Program-made: the position numbers and the translations under genes
Assembly: GCF_900112585.1 (NCBI RefSeq)
Contig: NZ_FOLY01000002.1
Span: 248,001 to 312,000, forward strand
Length of the DNA: 64,000 bases
Origin: Kushneria avicenniae
GTDB taxonomy: Bacteria; Pseudomonadota; Gammaproteobacteria; Pseudomonadales; Halomonadaceae
Direction: 5' to 3'
The notes under the pieces: generated by a model
The model's input: the letters and a program-made list of their open reading frames with translations, nothing else
Told to the model about the DNA's origin: nothing
The model's database searches: none
In this document: positions 1-10,079 of the stretch, piece by piece
Position numbering within the stretch: the stretch's first letter is position 1
Layout of the letters: each line of letters begins with the position of its first letter

Positions 1-680
1 AGTCCTGCATTTTCCATCATGGCCTTGAGGGTCGGCTGATCGGGGTGCATGCGAATCGACTCGGCCAGATAGCGATAGGAGTCGGCGTCGTTGGCCACCC
101 ATTTGCCGATGCGGGGCAGGACATGAAAGGAGTACTGGTCGTAGACTTTCTCGAACACCGCGTTGACGGGTTTCGAGAACTCCAGCACCAGCAGTCGTCC
201 GCCCGGCTTGAGCACGCGCGTCATGGACGCCAGCGCGGCATCCTTGTCGGTGACGTTGCGAAGGCCAAAGGCCATTGTGATGCAGTCAAAGGTGTTGTCG
301 GGGAAGGGCAGGGCCTGAGCGTCGGCCTGCACGATTTCCACCTGCGCGCCGATGCCGCGGTCCATCAGGCGGTCGCGACCGACCTGCAGCATGGAGGCGT
401 TGATGTCGGCCAGTACCACTCGACCTGAAGGGCCTACCCGTTCCACGAATTTGGCGGTGAGGTCACCGGTGCCGCCGGCAAGGTCCAGCACGGTATGGCC
501 GCGACGCACGCCGGAGCGCTCCATGACCACGCGCTTCCAGAAGCGATGAATGCCCATCGACATCAGATCGTTCATGACATCGTAGCGGCGTGCCACGCTG
601 TCAAAGACCTGCTCGACGCGGCCGGCCTTTTCCTCGACAGGGACTTCCTCATAGCCGAAGTGCGTTGTCTGCTTGTCCAT
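1..680 (-). CDS. ubiE: UbiE, ubiquinone/menaquinone C-methyltransferase (3' end missing)
   Basis: SAM-dependent C-methyltransferase that acts on the demethylated benzoquinol ring in ubiquinone (and menaquinone) synthesis, at the cytoplasmic face of the membrane. The protein begins [14 protein letters not shown] at an ATG whose complement is at 678-680. It continues through the family segments [17 protein letters not shown], the SAM-binding loop [11 protein letters not shown] and [10 protein letters not shown]. About 226 residues are visible of the usual 250 or so; the C-terminus lies beyond the left edge. It is followed on the other side by hslUV and the DUF971 gene, the same neighbourhood as in Pseudomonas. 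The family assignment is secure; ubiquinone rather than menaquinone as the main product is an inference from the organism type. Confidence 0.95.
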   Translation of the reverse strand, partial: MDKQTTHFGYEEVPVEEKAGRVEQVFDSVARRYDVMNDLMSMGIHRFWKRVVMERSGVRRGHTVLDLAGGTGDLTAKFVERVGPSGRVVLADINASMLQVGRDRLMDRGIGAQVEIVQADAQALPFPDNTFDCITMAFGLRNVTDKDAALASMTRVLKPGGRLLVLEFSKPVNAVFEKVYDQYSFHVLPRIGKWVANDADSYRYLAESIRMHPDQPTLKAMMENAG

Positions 681-846
681 GCGATCCCCTGTCAGCGTTT
701 TCAAAATCGTGTGTTCCGGTATCGGTGGCGGCGCTGCCTGCCCTTCGGGGCGGGTGCGTGATCAAGCCGGTCGGGAGGGGCGCGCCTGTCGACAGCCATT
801 GTAGCTTTCAGGACGTCATTTGTCCTGACGCCCATATCGGCTGCCC

Positions 847-1239
847 TTACTGTCGCTGCAGTGGTATGCCCAGCGGCTCGCGCGAGGCATTGGCCTTCTT
901 GAGTTCATGAAGATAGTCGTCCCACCACAGCTCGCGGTTTTCGATCATCTCCCACAGATAGGCATAGGTATACAGCCCGCTGTCGTGGCCGTCATCAAAG
1001 TGCAGCTTGAGCGCGTAGTTGCCCACCGGTGTGATGTTTTTAAGACCCACGTATTTCATGCCGGTCTGCAGCACGGCCTGCTCCGGGCTGTGGCCTCGCA
1101 CCTCGGCCGAGGGCGAGTACACTCGAAGCATTTCGGCACCCAGGCGAAAGCTCTGCTGCTCACCGTTGATGTCATAGGTCAGCGCCAGCTCGCGGCTGCG
1201 CTGATGATAGTGAACGCCGGTTGGCATGGGGGCACTCAT
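847..1239 (-). CDS. DUF971 (gamma-butyrobetaine hydroxylase-like N-terminal domain) protein
   Basis: A 130-residue single-domain protein of the DUF971 family, the module also found at the N-terminus of gamma-butyrobetaine dioxygenases. It shows the usual features: an LRVYSPSAEVRGH segment, a conserved GLKNITPVGNYAL stretch, a DDGHDSGLYTY block, and a WEMIENRELWWDDYL end. The start is supported by GGAG seven bases upstream of the ATG. It lies downstream of hslVU in the same direction, but a strong terminator separates it from hslU, so it probably has its own promoter. The function is not established. Linkage to hslVU and ubiE is widespread in gammaproteobacteria, and roles in Fe-S or quinone biology are speculation. 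Confidence 0.85.
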   Translation of the reverse strand: MSAPMPTGVHYHQRSRELALTYDINGEQQSFRLGAEMLRVYSPSAEVRGHSPEQAVLQTGMKYVGLKNITPVGNYALKLHFDDGHDSGLYTYAYLWEMIENRELWWDDYLHELKKANASREPLGIPLQRQ

Positions 1240-1307
1240 GGCATGTCTCCATGATATTGAGTATCACATCGATGATGTCGGTCACACCGGGCCGCCGACA
1301 TCAGGTC

Positions 1308-1340
1308 AAAAAAAGCGGGCGGCCCGTGTTCGGGCCGCCC
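1308..1340 (-). terminator. Rho-independent terminator of hslVU
   Basis: Read on the minus strand, a GGGCGGCCCG / CGGGCCGCCC stem (1317-1340) with a four-base loop is followed by a run of seven T (complement of 1308-1314). It starts about 37 bases past the hslU stop, so it closes the hslVU operon. Confidence 0.9.
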
Positions 1341-1377
1341 TCCAGGATACGCTGTTGGCGTCAAACGATAAAGATGC

Positions 1378-2742
1378 TCAGAGGATGTAGCGCGACAGGT
1401 CCTCATCGCGGGCCAGTTCACCCAGACGCTCGTCCACGTAGGCGCCATCGATCACCAGCGGGCCTTCCATGTCGCTGCCGTCAAAGAGGGCCTCTTCCAG
1501 CAGGCGCTCCATGACCGTATGCAGACGACGCGCGCCGATGTTTTCGGTGCCCTCGTTGACCTGCCAGGCCGTCTGCGCAATGCGCTCGATGCCATCGTCG
1601 GTAAACCGGATATCGAGACCTTCGGTCTTCATCAGCGCCTCGTACTGGCGCGTCAGCGAAGCAGAAGGCTCGGTCAGGATACGCTTGAACTCGTCTGGTG
1701 ACAGCGCTGACAGCTCCACGCGAATCGGCAAGCGACCCTGCAGCTCCGGAATCAGATCCGAGGGCTTGGAGAGGTGGAACGCGCCCGACGCGATGAAGAG
1801 GATGTGATCGGTGTGCACCATGCCGTGCTTGGTGGAGACGGTTGACCCCTCGATCAGCGGCAGCAGGTCGCGCTGCACCCCTTCGCGAGAGACGTCGCCA
1901 CCGCTGCCGGATTCGGCACGCTTGGCCACCTTGTCGATTTCGTCCAGGAACACGATGCCGTTCTGCTCGACCGCCTCGATGGCACGCGCCTTGAGATCCT
2001 CGTCGTTGACCAGTCTGGAAGCCTCTTCATCACGCACCAGCTTGTAGGCTTCCTTGACGGTCAGACGACGGCTCTCCTTGTTCTGCTTGCCCATGTTCGA
2101 AAACATGCTGGAGAGCTGGTTGGCCATGTCTTCCATGCCGGGAGGCGCCTGAAAATCCATGCCCTGGCCGGCCGGCGACAGTTCGATATCGATCTCCTTG
2201 TCATCAAGCTTGCCTTCACGCAGCTGCTTGCGAAAGGTCTGACGCGTGGCGCTGTCGCGCCCCTTGCCGCTGTCGTACTCGCTGCCACGGGCAGGCGGCA
2301 GCAGGGCGTCCAGAATGCGCTCCTCGGCGGCATCATCGGCCTTGTGACCGACCTGCGACTTGGCCTGTTCGCGGACCAGCTTGATGGCGGCTTCCACCAG
2401 ATCGCGGATGATCGATTCGACATCGCGACCGACATAGCCGACCTCGGTGAACTTGGTCGCCTCGATCTTGATGAACGGTGCGTTGGCAAGCTTGGCCAGC
2501 CGACGGGCGATTTCGGTCTTGCCCACACCGGTCGGGCCGATCATCAGAATGTTCTTGGGTGTGACTTCCGGACGCAGCGTCTCATCAAGCTGCATGCGAC
2601 GCCAGCGGTTGCGCAGGGCGATGGCCACGGCGCGCTTGGCATCGGCCTGACCGATGATGTATTGATCCAGCGCGTGCACGATCTCGCGCGGGGTCATATG
2701 GTTGCTGCTGGCGTTCTGCGGGGTGTTGGAGGTCTCGGTCAT
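1378..2742 (-). CDS. hslU: HslU, ATPase subunit of the HslUV protease
   Basis: AAA+ (Clp/HSP100) unfoldase that feeds substrates into the HslV peptidase in the cytoplasm. The 454-residue protein has the family start [16 protein letters not shown], a Walker [14 protein letters not shown] (about residue 68), a long I-domain rich in charged residues, Walker [11 protein letters not shown], sensor and arginine-finger segments, and the C-terminal tail DLSRYIL, which inserts between HslV subunits in known structures. It is about 11 residues longer than E. coli HslU, through an N-terminal extension ([15 protein letters not shown]) of low complexity. It lies two bases downstream of hslV in one operon. 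In enterobacteria this operon is heat-shock controlled; I found no convincing sigma-32 site here. Confidence 0.97.
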   Translation of the reverse strand: MTETSNTPQNASSNHMTPREIVHALDQYIIGQADAKRAVAIALRNRWRRMQLDETLRPEVTPKNILMIGPTGVGKTEIARRLAKLANAPFIKIEATKFTEVGYVGRDVESIIRDLVEAAIKLVREQAKSQVGHKADDAAEERILDALLPPARGSEYDSGKGRDSATRQTFRKQLREGKLDDKEIDIELSPAGQGMDFQAPPGMEDMANQLSSMFSNMGKQNKESRRLTVKEAYKLVRDEEASRLVNDEDLKARAIEAVEQNGIVFLDEIDKVAKRAESGSGGDVSREGVQRDLLPLIEGSTVSTKHGMVHTDHILFIASGAFHLSKPSDLIPELQGRLPIRVELSALSPDEFKRILTEPSASLTRQYEALMKTEGLDIRFTDDGIERIAQTAWQVNEGTENIGARRLHTVMERLLEEALFDGSDMEGPLVIDGAYVDERLGELARDEDLSRYIL

Positions 2743-2744
2743 GA

Positions 2745-3266
2745 TCAGTCCAGTGCTTCGAGCGTCACGTTGTGGTTGGTGTACACACAGATATCTGCCG
2801 CAATCGCGAGGCTCTTTTCAGTGATTTCACGCGCGGACAGGTCGGTATTCTGGACCAGCGCCCGCGCTGCGGCGTTGGCATACTGACCGCCCGAACCGAT
2901 GGTGATGATGCCGTGTTCGGGTTCCAGCACGTCGCCCGTGCCCGTGATGATGAGGGAGGCATTGCGATCGGCCACGGCCAGCATCGCCTCGAGCTTGCGC
3001 AGCGCGCGGTCGGTGCGCCACTCCTTGGCAAGCTCGACGGCGGCCTTGGTCAGGTGGCCCTGGTATTTTTCCAGCTGCGCTTCAAAGCGCTCGAAAAGGG
3101 TGAAGGCATCTGCCGTCCCGCCGGCAAAGCCGGCCAGTACTTGGCCGCGATGGAAACGACGGACCTTGCTGGCATTACCCTTCATGACCGTATTACCCAG
3201 CGAGACCTGTCCGTCGCCTGCCAGGGCGACCTGTTCGCCGCGGCGAACGGAAACAATCGTGGTCAT
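2745..3266 (-). CDS. hslV: HslV, peptidase subunit of the HslUV protease
   Basis: Threonine peptidase of the proteasome beta-subunit family that forms the double hexameric core of HslUV. The sequence begins [10 protein letters not shown]. Removal of the initiator Met exposes the catalytic Thr, and the following SVRRG, the [13 protein letters not shown] segment and the [17 protein letters not shown] block are diagnostic. At 173 residues it matches the family length of about 175. It is the first gene of hslVU, and the stop codon is followed after two bases by hslU. The 270 bases upstream hold the terminator of the SPOR gene and presumably the operon promoter. Confidence 0.97.
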   Translation of the reverse strand: MTTIVSVRRGEQVALAGDGQVSLGNTVMKGNASKVRRFHRGQVLAGFAGGTADAFTLFERFEAQLEKYQGHLTKAAVELAKEWRTDRALRKLEAMLAVADRNASLIITGTGDVLEPEHGIITIGSGGQYANAAARALVQNTDLSAREITEKSLAIAADICVYTNHNVTLEALD

Positions 3267-3482
3267 CGGCGCTACTCCAATGCGTGGGTGACATGCACCT
3301 GGTGACTTGCGCGCAGACGGTGCAAAAAGCGCAAAAACGGTCTGCGTTGTGAAAACTTTCCACTGAAGTGCGGGCGTTCGTGGCGCAAATCAAGCCATGA
3401 CCGGCAGGGAAATTGTCCGAAGTGTGCATGCTGACCTGGTCAATGGTGGCTCCCGACCGTCTGGAGAGCGTCCACCGCATAC

Positions 3483-3517
3483 AAAAAGGGCGCCGGCTGC
3501 ATGGCAGCGGGCGCCCC
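3483..3517 (-). terminator. Terminator after the SPOR-domain gene
   Basis: On the minus strand a GC-rich hairpin (GGGCGCC and GCTGC arms pairing with GCAGC and GGCGCCC, one C-C mismatch, three-base loop) is followed by TTTTTG. It lies about 20 bases past the stop of the SPOR gene and ahead of hslV, so argS-SPOR and hslVU are separate transcription units. Confidence 0.8.
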
Positions 3518-3536
3518 TTGTGTCGGCAGCCGGGGG

Positions 3537-4382
3537 TCAGCGCTGCTGAATCTGCATCGGGTCGATGCCGCGGGTCTGCATCAGGCCCCGGGCGCGGGCA
3601 AGCTCCCCGGAATCCTGATAGGGACCGGCCTGCACGCGATACCACGTGGTGTTGTCCGCCGTCTGAACCTGGGTGACCTGCATGACAAGGCCCAGATCGC
3701 GCAGCTTGCCGGCCATGTTGTTGGCATCACTTTGTGACTTGAACGATGCCGCCTGCAGCATATATCTGGCGCCGGCACTGCTCGAGCTCTGCTGCTGGGC
3801 AGAAGCGCTCTGCTGGCGGCTGGACGTCTCATGACGCGAGGCCATCTGCTGGATGGCATCTTTGCTGTCGGCGCTGCTCTTCGGCTCGGGCTTGCTGGAC
3901 GAGGCGCTCTGTTGTGACGAGGACGCCTTTTGACCCTCGGGATTACTGACCGAGGCACTGCCGTTGCTGCCCGCGATGCGTCGTGCGTGCTGTTCCAGCA
4001 CGGCGCCTTCGGTGCCGGGCCGCGGCGGCGAGCTGTAGTCTTCCACGTTCGGCGCGATCACTTCCGACTCGGGCAGCAGGGTGTAGAACTCGAACGTCGG
4101 CATCTGCCCTTCCTCGGACGGCTGCTGGGCGTTCTCGCCTTCCTGCTTTTGAGCGTTGGCATCGGTGCGCTTTTTGGTGACCACGGCAGCCACCTGATCA
4201 CGCTTGGGCGGCGCATCGCTTTGAAAGTACTGCGCGACAGCAAAGCCGGCGATGATGCCTACCAGCGCCCACAGCCAGCCGGGGATATGGAAACCGTCGC
4301 CGCTGCCGCTGCGTTTTGCCTTGTTGCGTGACGTGGCGCCCTTGCCTGAGGGCGCCGCCTTCTTGCTCTGGCGCTGTGCCAT
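3537..4382 (-). CDS. SPOR-domain membrane protein, FtsN-like
   Basis: A 281-residue bitopic inner-membrane protein. A basic cytoplasmic N-terminus (about 30 residues) precedes one membrane segment near residues 34-50 (IPGWLWALVGIIAGFAVAQ). A long Ser/Gln-rich periplasmic linker (about residues 75-205) leads to a C-terminal SPOR domain starting at ARYMLQAASFKSQSDAN. SPOR domains bind denuded glycan strands at the division septum. The layout (short cytoplasmic tail, one helix, disordered linker, SPOR) is that of FtsN. The place next to argS and hslVU is where Pseudomonas-type genomes keep their FtsN/SPOR gene. Its ATG follows the argS TAA directly, with GGGAG inside the argS end, so it is translationally coupled to argS. 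FtsN function is inferred; other SPOR proteins share this architecture. Confidence 0.8.
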   Translation of the reverse strand: MAQRQSKKAAPSGKGATSRNKAKRSGSGDGFHIPGWLWALVGIIAGFAVAQYFQSDAPPKRDQVAAVVTKKRTDANAQKQEGENAQQPSEEGQMPTFEFYTLLPESEVIAPNVEDYSSPPRPGTEGAVLEQHARRIAGSNGSASVSNPEGQKASSSQQSASSSKPEPKSSADSKDAIQQMASRHETSSRQQSASAQQQSSSSAGARYMLQAASFKSQSDANNMAGKLRDLGLVMQVTQVQTADNTTWYRVQAGPYQDSGELARARGLMQTRGIDPMQIQQR

Positions 4383-6068
4383 TTACATCTCCCGGGGGGC
4401 CGAAACGCCCAGCAGGTCGAGCCCGTTACGCATGACCTGACGTACGGCCATGCCCAGCGCCAGCCGTGCGTTGCGCAGGCTGTCGTCCTCGACCATGACC
4501 TTGACGGCGTTGTAGCAGGTGTGGAATTCGCTGGCCAGATCCTGCAGATACACGGCGATCTGCTGCGGCTCGCGCTGCTCGGCGGCACGGCGCACCGTTT
4601 CGGGCCAGCTGCCCAGACGGTTGATGAGGTCACGCTCGCGGGCATCCTCGAGCAGGTGCAGCGACGCGCGCGCCAGCGTTGCATCAAAGGGCTGGCCCTG
4701 GTCAATGGCTTTTGCCTCGACGCTGCAGACGCGGGCATGCGCGTACTGGGCGTAATAGACCGGGTTGTCGCTGGATTGTGAACGCGCCAGATCGATATCA
4801 AAGGTCATCTGCGAGGTCGCGGCGCGCGATACCAGGAAGTAGCGCGTGGCGTCACGGCCGACCTCATCGATGAGATCGCGCAGGGTGACGTAGCTGCCGG
4901 CCCGCTTGGAGAGCTTGACCTCCTGACCCGAGCGGGTGACCAGTACCATCTGGTGCAGCACGTAGTCCGGCCAGCCCTGCGGAATGTCGGCGTTGAGCGC
5001 CTGAAGACCGGCGCGCACGCGGGTGACCGTCGAGTGGTGGTCGGCGCCCTGTTCGTTGATGACGGTGGTAAACCCGCGCTGCCACTTGTCCAGATGATAG
5101 GCGACGTCAGGCAGGAAGTAGGTGTACCCCCCTTCGCGCTTTCGCATCACGCGGTCCTTGTCATCCCCGAAGTCGGTGGTTCGAAGCCACAGGGCCCCGT
5201 CGGACTCGTAGGTATGGCCGCCCTGGATCAGGCGCTCGACGGTCGCCTCGACCCTGCCGCTTTCGTAAAGGGCGGATTCCAGGAAAAAGACATCGAAGCC
5301 GACGCCGAAGGCCTTCAGATCAAGATCCTGCTCGTGACGCAGCCATGCCACCGCAAAGGCGCGAATGGCGTCCATGTCATCGGAGTCGGCAGCGGCCGTG
5401 ACCTGGCGGTCATCGGCAGTGACGGTTTCGCCCTGCATGTAGGCGCGTGCCACGTCCTGAATGTACTCACCGCGATAGCCGTCGGCGGGCCAGGCCGGGT
5501 CGTTGGGCTCGATGCCCTTGATGCGGGCCGCCACCGACAGGGCCAGATTGTCGATCTGGGCGCCGGCATCGTTGTAGTAGAACTCGCGCGTGACCTCAAA
5601 GCCGTTGGCTTCCAGCAGACGGCACAGGCTGTCGCCCACCGCGGCGCCGCGGCCATGGCCCACGTGCAGCGGCCCGGTCGGATTGGCGGACACAAACTCG
5701 ACCTGCACCTTCTGACCAGCCCCGTCACGGTTGCGGCCAAACGCGTCGCCGGCGTCGAGGATGTCGAAAAGCACCTCGCCGGCGGCGCTGGTGTTGACGA
5801 AGAAATTGATGAAGCCGGGGCCGGCAATCTCGACCTTCGAGATGGCCTCGGAGGCCGGCAGGGCGGCGATCAGGCGCTCGGCCAGATCGCGTGGCTTCAT
5901 GCCGGCAGGTTTGGCCAGCATCATGGCCAGGTTGCTGGCATAGTCGCCGTGGGCCCGGTCACGCGCGACATCGACACGAATGTCGGGTCGGGTGTCGACG
6001 GGCAGGGCGCCTTCGGCCTTGAGGGCCTCCAGCGCCGTGTTGAGCAGTAGGGTGATCGTCTCTTTCAT
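4383..6068 (-). CDS. argS: ArgS, arginyl-tRNA synthetase
   Basis: Class I aminoacyl-tRNA synthetase that charges tRNA-Arg. The N-terminal Add-1 domain ([17 protein letters not shown] on) is followed by the catalytic core with the HIGH-type motif [16 protein letters not shown] (about residue 120), the KMSKS-equivalent segment [12 protein letters not shown], and an all-helical DALR anticodon-binding domain ending in the Met just before the stop. The frame stays open a further 47 codons upstream, but those residues do not look like ArgS. The ATG at 6066-6068 (complement) gives 561 residues, matching the family. The SPOR gene follows with no gap. The Shine-Dalgarno at the chosen start is weak. 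Confidence 0.96.
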   Translation of the reverse strand: MKETITLLLNTALEALKAEGALPVDTRPDIRVDVARDRAHGDYASNLAMMLAKPAGMKPRDLAERLIAALPASEAISKVEIAGPGFINFFVNTSAAGEVLFDILDAGDAFGRNRDGAGQKVQVEFVSANPTGPLHVGHGRGAAVGDSLCRLLEANGFEVTREFYYNDAGAQIDNLALSVAARIKGIEPNDPAWPADGYRGEYIQDVARAYMQGETVTADDRQVTAAADSDDMDAIRAFAVAWLRHEQDLDLKAFGVGFDVFFLESALYESGRVEATVERLIQGGHTYESDGALWLRTTDFGDDKDRVMRKREGGYTYFLPDVAYHLDKWQRGFTTVINEQGADHHSTVTRVRAGLQALNADIPQGWPDYVLHQMVLVTRSGQEVKLSKRAGSYVTLRDLIDEVGRDATRYFLVSRAATSQMTFDIDLARSQSSDNPVYYAQYAHARVCSVEAKAIDQGQPFDATLARASLHLLEDARERDLINRLGSWPETVRRAAEQREPQQIAVYLQDLASEFHTCYNAVKVMVEDDSLRNARLALGMAVRQVMRNGLDLLGVSAPREM

Positions 6069-6173
6069 GCTGGCATCTATGGTCGTGGATGACTGGCCCG
6101 ACGCATTCGGCCAGGTCTTGAGTGCGCTTCCCGTGATGACACATTCCTGCCGGTAGTGTTGACAGAATGGGCG

Positions 6174-6199
6174 ATGGCAGGCGCTTTGGCGCCCGCCAT
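6174..6199 (-). terminator. Hairpin after priA, possible terminator
   Basis: Arms ATGGCAGGCGC and GCGCCCGCCAT pair with one mismatch around a four-base loop in the priA-argS gap. There is no T-tract on the minus strand, so if it ends priA transcription it is not a classical intrinsic terminator. Confidence 0.3.
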
Positions 6200-6276
6200 T
6201 ATCGTTCAACCGCGGGCCGTGTCAAAACCGGTATTGTGTCCGACGTGTATCGGGCCGTGCGTTGCCGCCGTCCGGC

Positions 6277-8511
6277 TCAGTACATTTCCTGCGGATCGAT
6301 ATCGATGCTGTAGCGCAGACGACGGGCATCGCTTTGCTGCGACATCCAGTCATCCAGCCAGGCGCCGGCCTCGTGCAGGGCGCTGCGGCGGTCAGCGCTG
6401 AGTAAAAGCTGAGCGTGATAGCGGTTCTGGCGCCGCTCCATGGGCGCCGGCACCGGCCCCAGACAGTGAACGGCCAGTCCGCGCTCGGCAAGCCAGGTCC
6501 GCATGGTCTCACCGGCACGGGTGAACAGATCAATGACGGCCTCCATGCGGGCACTCTCGCCGCGCATGAGCGCCATGTATCGAAACGGTGGCAGTCCGGC
6601 CAGACGGCGTTCGGTCAAAAGCGATTCGGCCAGGGCGTCATAGCCCTCTTCCACCAGCAGCCGCAGGCTCGGATCCTCGGGATGCAGGGTCTGGATCAGA
6701 ACCCGCCCCGGATGCTGGGCACGGCCAGCGCGGCCGGCCACCTGGGTCAGCAGCTGCGCCGAATGTTCGAGCGCACGAAAGTCGGCGCTGTAGAGTCCGC
6801 CATCGGCATTGACGACCACCACCAGCGTGACGTGCGGAAAATGATGGCCCTTGGCCAGCATCTGGGTGCCGACCAGCAGGCAGGGCTCGCCCTGACGTAT
6901 TTCATTGAGATGCTGCTCCAGCGCGTCGCGCCGGCGCGTGCTGTCACGGTCGATGCGCAGGATGCGGGTGTCACTGAAAGCCTCCTGCAGGGCTTCTTCG
7001 GTGCGCTCGGTGCCGGCACCCTGTGGACGCAGATCGGCACTGCCGCATTCGGGGCAGGCATCCGGGACGCCGCGCTGCTGCTCGCAGTGATGACAGATCA
7101 GGCGATGCGGGTCCCGGTGCAGGGTCATGCGGGCATCGCACTGCGGGCATTCGGCCAGCCAGCCGCACTGATGACAGGCCAGCGTCGGCGCAAAACCACG
7201 GCGATTGACGAATACCAGCACCTGACGCTGGGCTTCCAGATGCTCCCTGATGGCCGCCAGCGCCTGCGGTCCGAGGCCGCCACGCTGCGGCTTGCCGCGC
7301 AGATCCACCAGCGACAGGGTCGCAGGGGCGGCGTTGCCGGCACGGGTGTTCAGCCGCAGGTGGCGATAGTGGCCGTCCCGGGCACGGGCCAGGCTCTCGA
7401 GCGACGGCGTGGCGCTGCCCAGCACGATGGGAATGCCGTGGCGCTGGGCGCGTGCAATCGCCAGATCGCGGGCGTGATAGCGCAGGCTGTCCTGCTGCTT
7501 GAAGGAGCCGTCGTGCTCTTCATCCACGATGATAACGCCGGGACGTGCCAGCGGCGTGAAGACCGCCGAACGGGTGCCGATCAGCACGGCGGCGCGTCCG
7601 GAGCGGGCAGCTTCCCAGCTGTCGAGGCGCTCGCTGTCATTGAGCCCCGAGTGCAGGGCGATGACCGGGGCGTTGAAGCGTTTTCGAAAGCGCGACAGCG
7701 TCTGTGGCGTCAGGCCGATCTCGGGCACCAGCACCAGTGCCTGACGGCCCCGATCCAGCACTGCCTCGATCAATTGCAGATAGACCTCGGTCTTGCCACT
7801 GCCGGTGACACCGTGCAAAAGAGACACCTGAAACCGGTCCAGATCCTGATGCAGCTCGGCCAGCACGCCGGACTGCTCGCGGTGGAGCGGCAGGGTGGGC
7901 TCGGCAAGCGTTGTGGCATGGCGCTCGTTGAGCGGGGCCGCCACGCTCTCTTCGCGACAATCGATCAACCCCTTGTCGCGCAGGGCGTTCAGCTGCGCCC
8001 GGTTGAACCCCAGCGCGGTGATCGCCGAGGCCACCAGCCCGCGCGGATGCTGGGCGATGGCGGCGAGCAGCTCGGCCTGGCGGGGGGCGCGGGTGACGGT
8101 CTCACCCGGCGAGCGCCCCTGATCGGTGATCGACCAGCGGGTCCGGGTGCGCGCCTCCAGCGGCCGGCCCTGACGCAGCAGGGAGGGCATGGCCCCGATG
8201 AGCGTGTCGCCCAGCGAATGCTGGTAGTAGCGCGCGGCAAAGCGACACAGCCACAGCCAGTCTCCGGGCAGGGGACTGCGATCAATCAGGGCTTCGATGC
8301 GGCGCAGACGGTCGGGTGGCACGTCGCTGTGGTCTCTGATGTCGATCACCACGCCAATCACCGAGCGCTGCCCGAAGGGCACACGCACCCGCACGCCGGG
8401 AACCCAGCCGTCATCGGGCGTTTCACGATCGGGCAGGTAGTCGAACGCTCGCTTGAGCGGCGAGGACACGGCCACTGCCAGAATCACGCGGTCAGGTCCG
8501 GACGGGGACAC
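6277..8511 (-). CDS. priA: PriA, primosomal replication-restart helicase
   Basis: 3'-5' DEAH-type helicase that reloads the replisome at collapsed forks. In order: the N-terminal 3'-DNA-binding domain (SSPLKRAFDYLPD), winged helix, Walker A HGVTGSGKTEVYLQ, DEEH motif IIVDEEHDGSFKQQD, and a zinc-binding insert with eight cysteines (CHQCGWLAECPQCDAR through CHHC and CPECG). Helicase motifs V-VI include GTQMLAKGHHFP and QVAGRAGR. I chose the GTG complemented at 8509-8511. It has GGAG upstream at proper spacing and leaves a start near the conserved VAVSSPLKRAFDYL. An in-frame ATG 20 codons upstream would add unrelated residues. Length is 744 residues, as usual. Confidence 0.95.
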   Translation of the reverse strand: MSPSGPDRVILAVAVSSPLKRAFDYLPDRETPDDGWVPGVRVRVPFGQRSVIGVVIDIRDHSDVPPDRLRRIEALIDRSPLPGDWLWLCRFAARYYQHSLGDTLIGAMPSLLRQGRPLEARTRTRWSITDQGRSPGETVTRAPRQAELLAAIAQHPRGLVASAITALGFNRAQLNALRDKGLIDCREESVAAPLNERHATTLAEPTLPLHREQSGVLAELHQDLDRFQVSLLHGVTGSGKTEVYLQLIEAVLDRGRQALVLVPEIGLTPQTLSRFRKRFNAPVIALHSGLNDSERLDSWEAARSGRAAVLIGTRSAVFTPLARPGVIIVDEEHDGSFKQQDSLRYHARDLAIARAQRHGIPIVLGSATPSLESLARARDGHYRHLRLNTRAGNAAPATLSLVDLRGKPQRGGLGPQALAAIREHLEAQRQVLVFVNRRGFAPTLACHQCGWLAECPQCDARMTLHRDPHRLICHHCEQQRGVPDACPECGSADLRPQGAGTERTEEALQEAFSDTRILRIDRDSTRRRDALEQHLNEIRQGEPCLLVGTQMLAKGHHFPHVTLVVVVNADGGLYSADFRALEHSAQLLTQVAGRAGRAQHPGRVLIQTLHPEDPSLRLLVEEGYDALAESLLTERRLAGLPPFRYMALMRGESARMEAVIDLFTRAGETMRTWLAERGLAVHCLGPVPAPMERRQNRYHAQLLLSADRRSALHEAGAWLDDWMSQQSDARRLRYSIDIDPQEMY

Positions 8512-8732
8512 GTTCGGCTTGCTCCAGAGATAAAAGGGGTGACACCGGCGCGCAGCCCGAAGGTGCGACACTCGGCGCGGCAGGGTAGCACGTTCCCGGT
8601 CTCGACCGGGACATCGCAGGCGCTGTAGTGGCTGTGTACCCTGATGGCGTCAGGGCCTGTCAGCTTGTAGGGGCAGGGCTTTTTGGGTAGGCTGCGCCGG
8701 ATTGATCGTTGGTTTTCAATCGGATAAATATC

Positions 8733-10004
8733 ATGTCTCAGGACAATAAACAGGCAGCACTGGATTATCACGCGCACCCGATTCCGGGCAAGCTGAGCAT
8801 CGAAATCACCAAGCCCACCACTTCCTCGAAGCATCTCGCCATGGCCTACAGCCCGGGCGTGGCCGAGCCGGTACGTGAAATCGCCCGCGATCCCGAAACG
8901 GCCTATCGCTATACCGGCAAGGGCAACCTGGTCGCCGTAATTTCCAATGGCAGCGCCATCCTCGGTCTGGGCAATCTGGGCGCACTGGCCAGCAAGCCGG
9001 TCATGGAAGGCAAGGGCGTGCTGTTCAAGCGCTTTGCCGGGATCAACGCCATCGACATCGAGGTCGACAACGCCGATCCCAATGCCTTCATCGAGACCGT
9101 GGCCAATATCGCCTGCAGTTGGGGCGGCATCAACCTGGAAGACATCAAGGCACCCGAGTGCTTCCGGATCGAGCGTGAGCTCAAGGCGCGCTGCGATATT
9201 CCGGTCTTTCATGATGACCAGCACGGCACGGCGATCGTGACTGCGGCCGGACTGCTCAACGCTCTGGAAATCGCTGGCAAGACGCTGGGTGATGCTCGCA
9301 TCGTCTGTCTGGGCGCCGGCTCTGCCGCCATCGCCTGCATGGACCTGCTGATCGCCTGTGGCGCCGCGCGCGACAATATTCGCATGCTCGACAGCAAGGG
9401 CGTCATTCACGACGGGCGTGACGACCTCAACGAGTTCAAGGCGCGCTACGCGGTCACTACCGAGCAGCGCAGCCTGGATGACGCCATCGACGGCGCCGAT
9501 GTCTTTATCGGTCTGTCCGGCCCGGATCTGTTTGCCCCCGATCAGCTCGGGAAGATGGCCGCCAATCCGGTGGTGTTTGCCTGCTCCAACCCGGACCCGG
9601 AGATTCATCCCGACACCGCACATGCCACTCGTAACGATGTGATCATGGCCACCGGTCGCTCGGACTATCCCAATCAGGTCAACAACGTGCTGGGCTTTCC
9701 CTTCATCTTCCGTGGCGCGCTGGACGTTCGCGCGCGCGACATCAATGAAGAGATGAAGGTTGCGGCCGTTCATGCCCTCAAGGACCTCGCTCGCGAACCG
9801 GTGACCCGCGAAGTGCTGGCCGCCTACGAGCTCGAAACGCTCGAGTTCGGTCGGGGCTACATCATCCCCACGCCGATGGATTCGCGCCTGCTGGGCCGGG
9901 TCTCCTCGGCGGTAGCCCGTGCCGCAGTGGCTTCCGGAGCGGCCACGAAGGCCTATCCGTCCCACTACCCGCTGACCGGCGTCGAGGATGTCTACGGCGG
10001 CTGA
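8733..10004 (+). CDS. maeB: Malic enzyme, short (no phosphotransacetylase domain)
   Basis: Oxidative decarboxylation of malate to pyruvate, probably with NADP. The 423-residue protein has the N-terminal malic domain with AYSPGVAEPVREI, GNGSAILGLGNLGALA-type Rossmann context and VMEGKGVLFKRF. It also has the metal-binding WGGINLEDIKAPECF and HDDQHGTAIV, and a C-terminal NAD(P)-binding domain (CLGAGSAAIACMDLL). It lacks the C-terminal phosphotransacetylase-like half of E. coli MaeB, so it is the short form found next to priA in Pseudomonas. The ATG at 8733 fits the family start (MSQDNKQAALDYH); a TTG 24 bases earlier is unlikely. Cofactor preference cannot be read with certainty. Confidence 0.92.
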   Translation: MSQDNKQAALDYHAHPIPGKLSIEITKPTTSSKHLAMAYSPGVAEPVREIARDPETAYRYTGKGNLVAVISNGSAILGLGNLGALASKPVMEGKGVLFKRFAGINAIDIEVDNADPNAFIETVANIACSWGGINLEDIKAPECFRIERELKARCDIPVFHDDQHGTAIVTAAGLLNALEIAGKTLGDARIVCLGAGSAAIACMDLLIACGAARDNIRMLDSKGVIHDGRDDLNEFKARYAVTTEQRSLDDAIDGADVFIGLSGPDLFAPDQLGKMAANPVVFACSNPDPEIHPDTAHATRNDVIMATGRSDYPNQVNNVLGFPFIFRGALDVRARDINEEMKVAAVHALKDLAREPVTREVLAAYELETLEFGRGYIIPTPMDSRLLGRVSSAVARAAVASGAATKAYPSHYPLTGVEDVYGG

Positions 10005-10029
10005 TTCCATGCTCCGTATCGCGTCAAAC

Positions 10030-10062
10030 AAAAACCCCGCACCAGTGATGCGGGGTTTTTTT
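10030..10062. terminator. Bidirectional terminator between maeB and a DUF481 gene
   Basis: ACCCCGCA and TGCGGGGT arms around a seven-base loop have A5 on the left and T7 on the right. It can end maeB on the plus strand and, less strongly, the convergent DUF481 gene on the minus strand. Confidence 0.9.
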
Positions 10063-10079
10063 ATACCAGCTGACCGGCG

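Noticed and set aside
3366-3394. Possible sigma-32 heat-shock promoter for hslV (CTTGAT and CCCGCACTT on the minus strand)
   Set aside because: Only partial match to the consensus (the -10 part is poor), so I do not call it, although heat-shock control of hslVU would be expected.
6415-8628. 737-residue plus-strand open frame opposite priA
   Set aside because: It is the mirror of priA in high-GC DNA. The minus frame has all helicase motifs and the plus translation is composition-biased with no family features.
8484-10031. 515-residue minus-strand frame opposite maeB
   Set aside because: The plus strand encodes an intact malic enzyme; the antisense frame has no recognisable domain.
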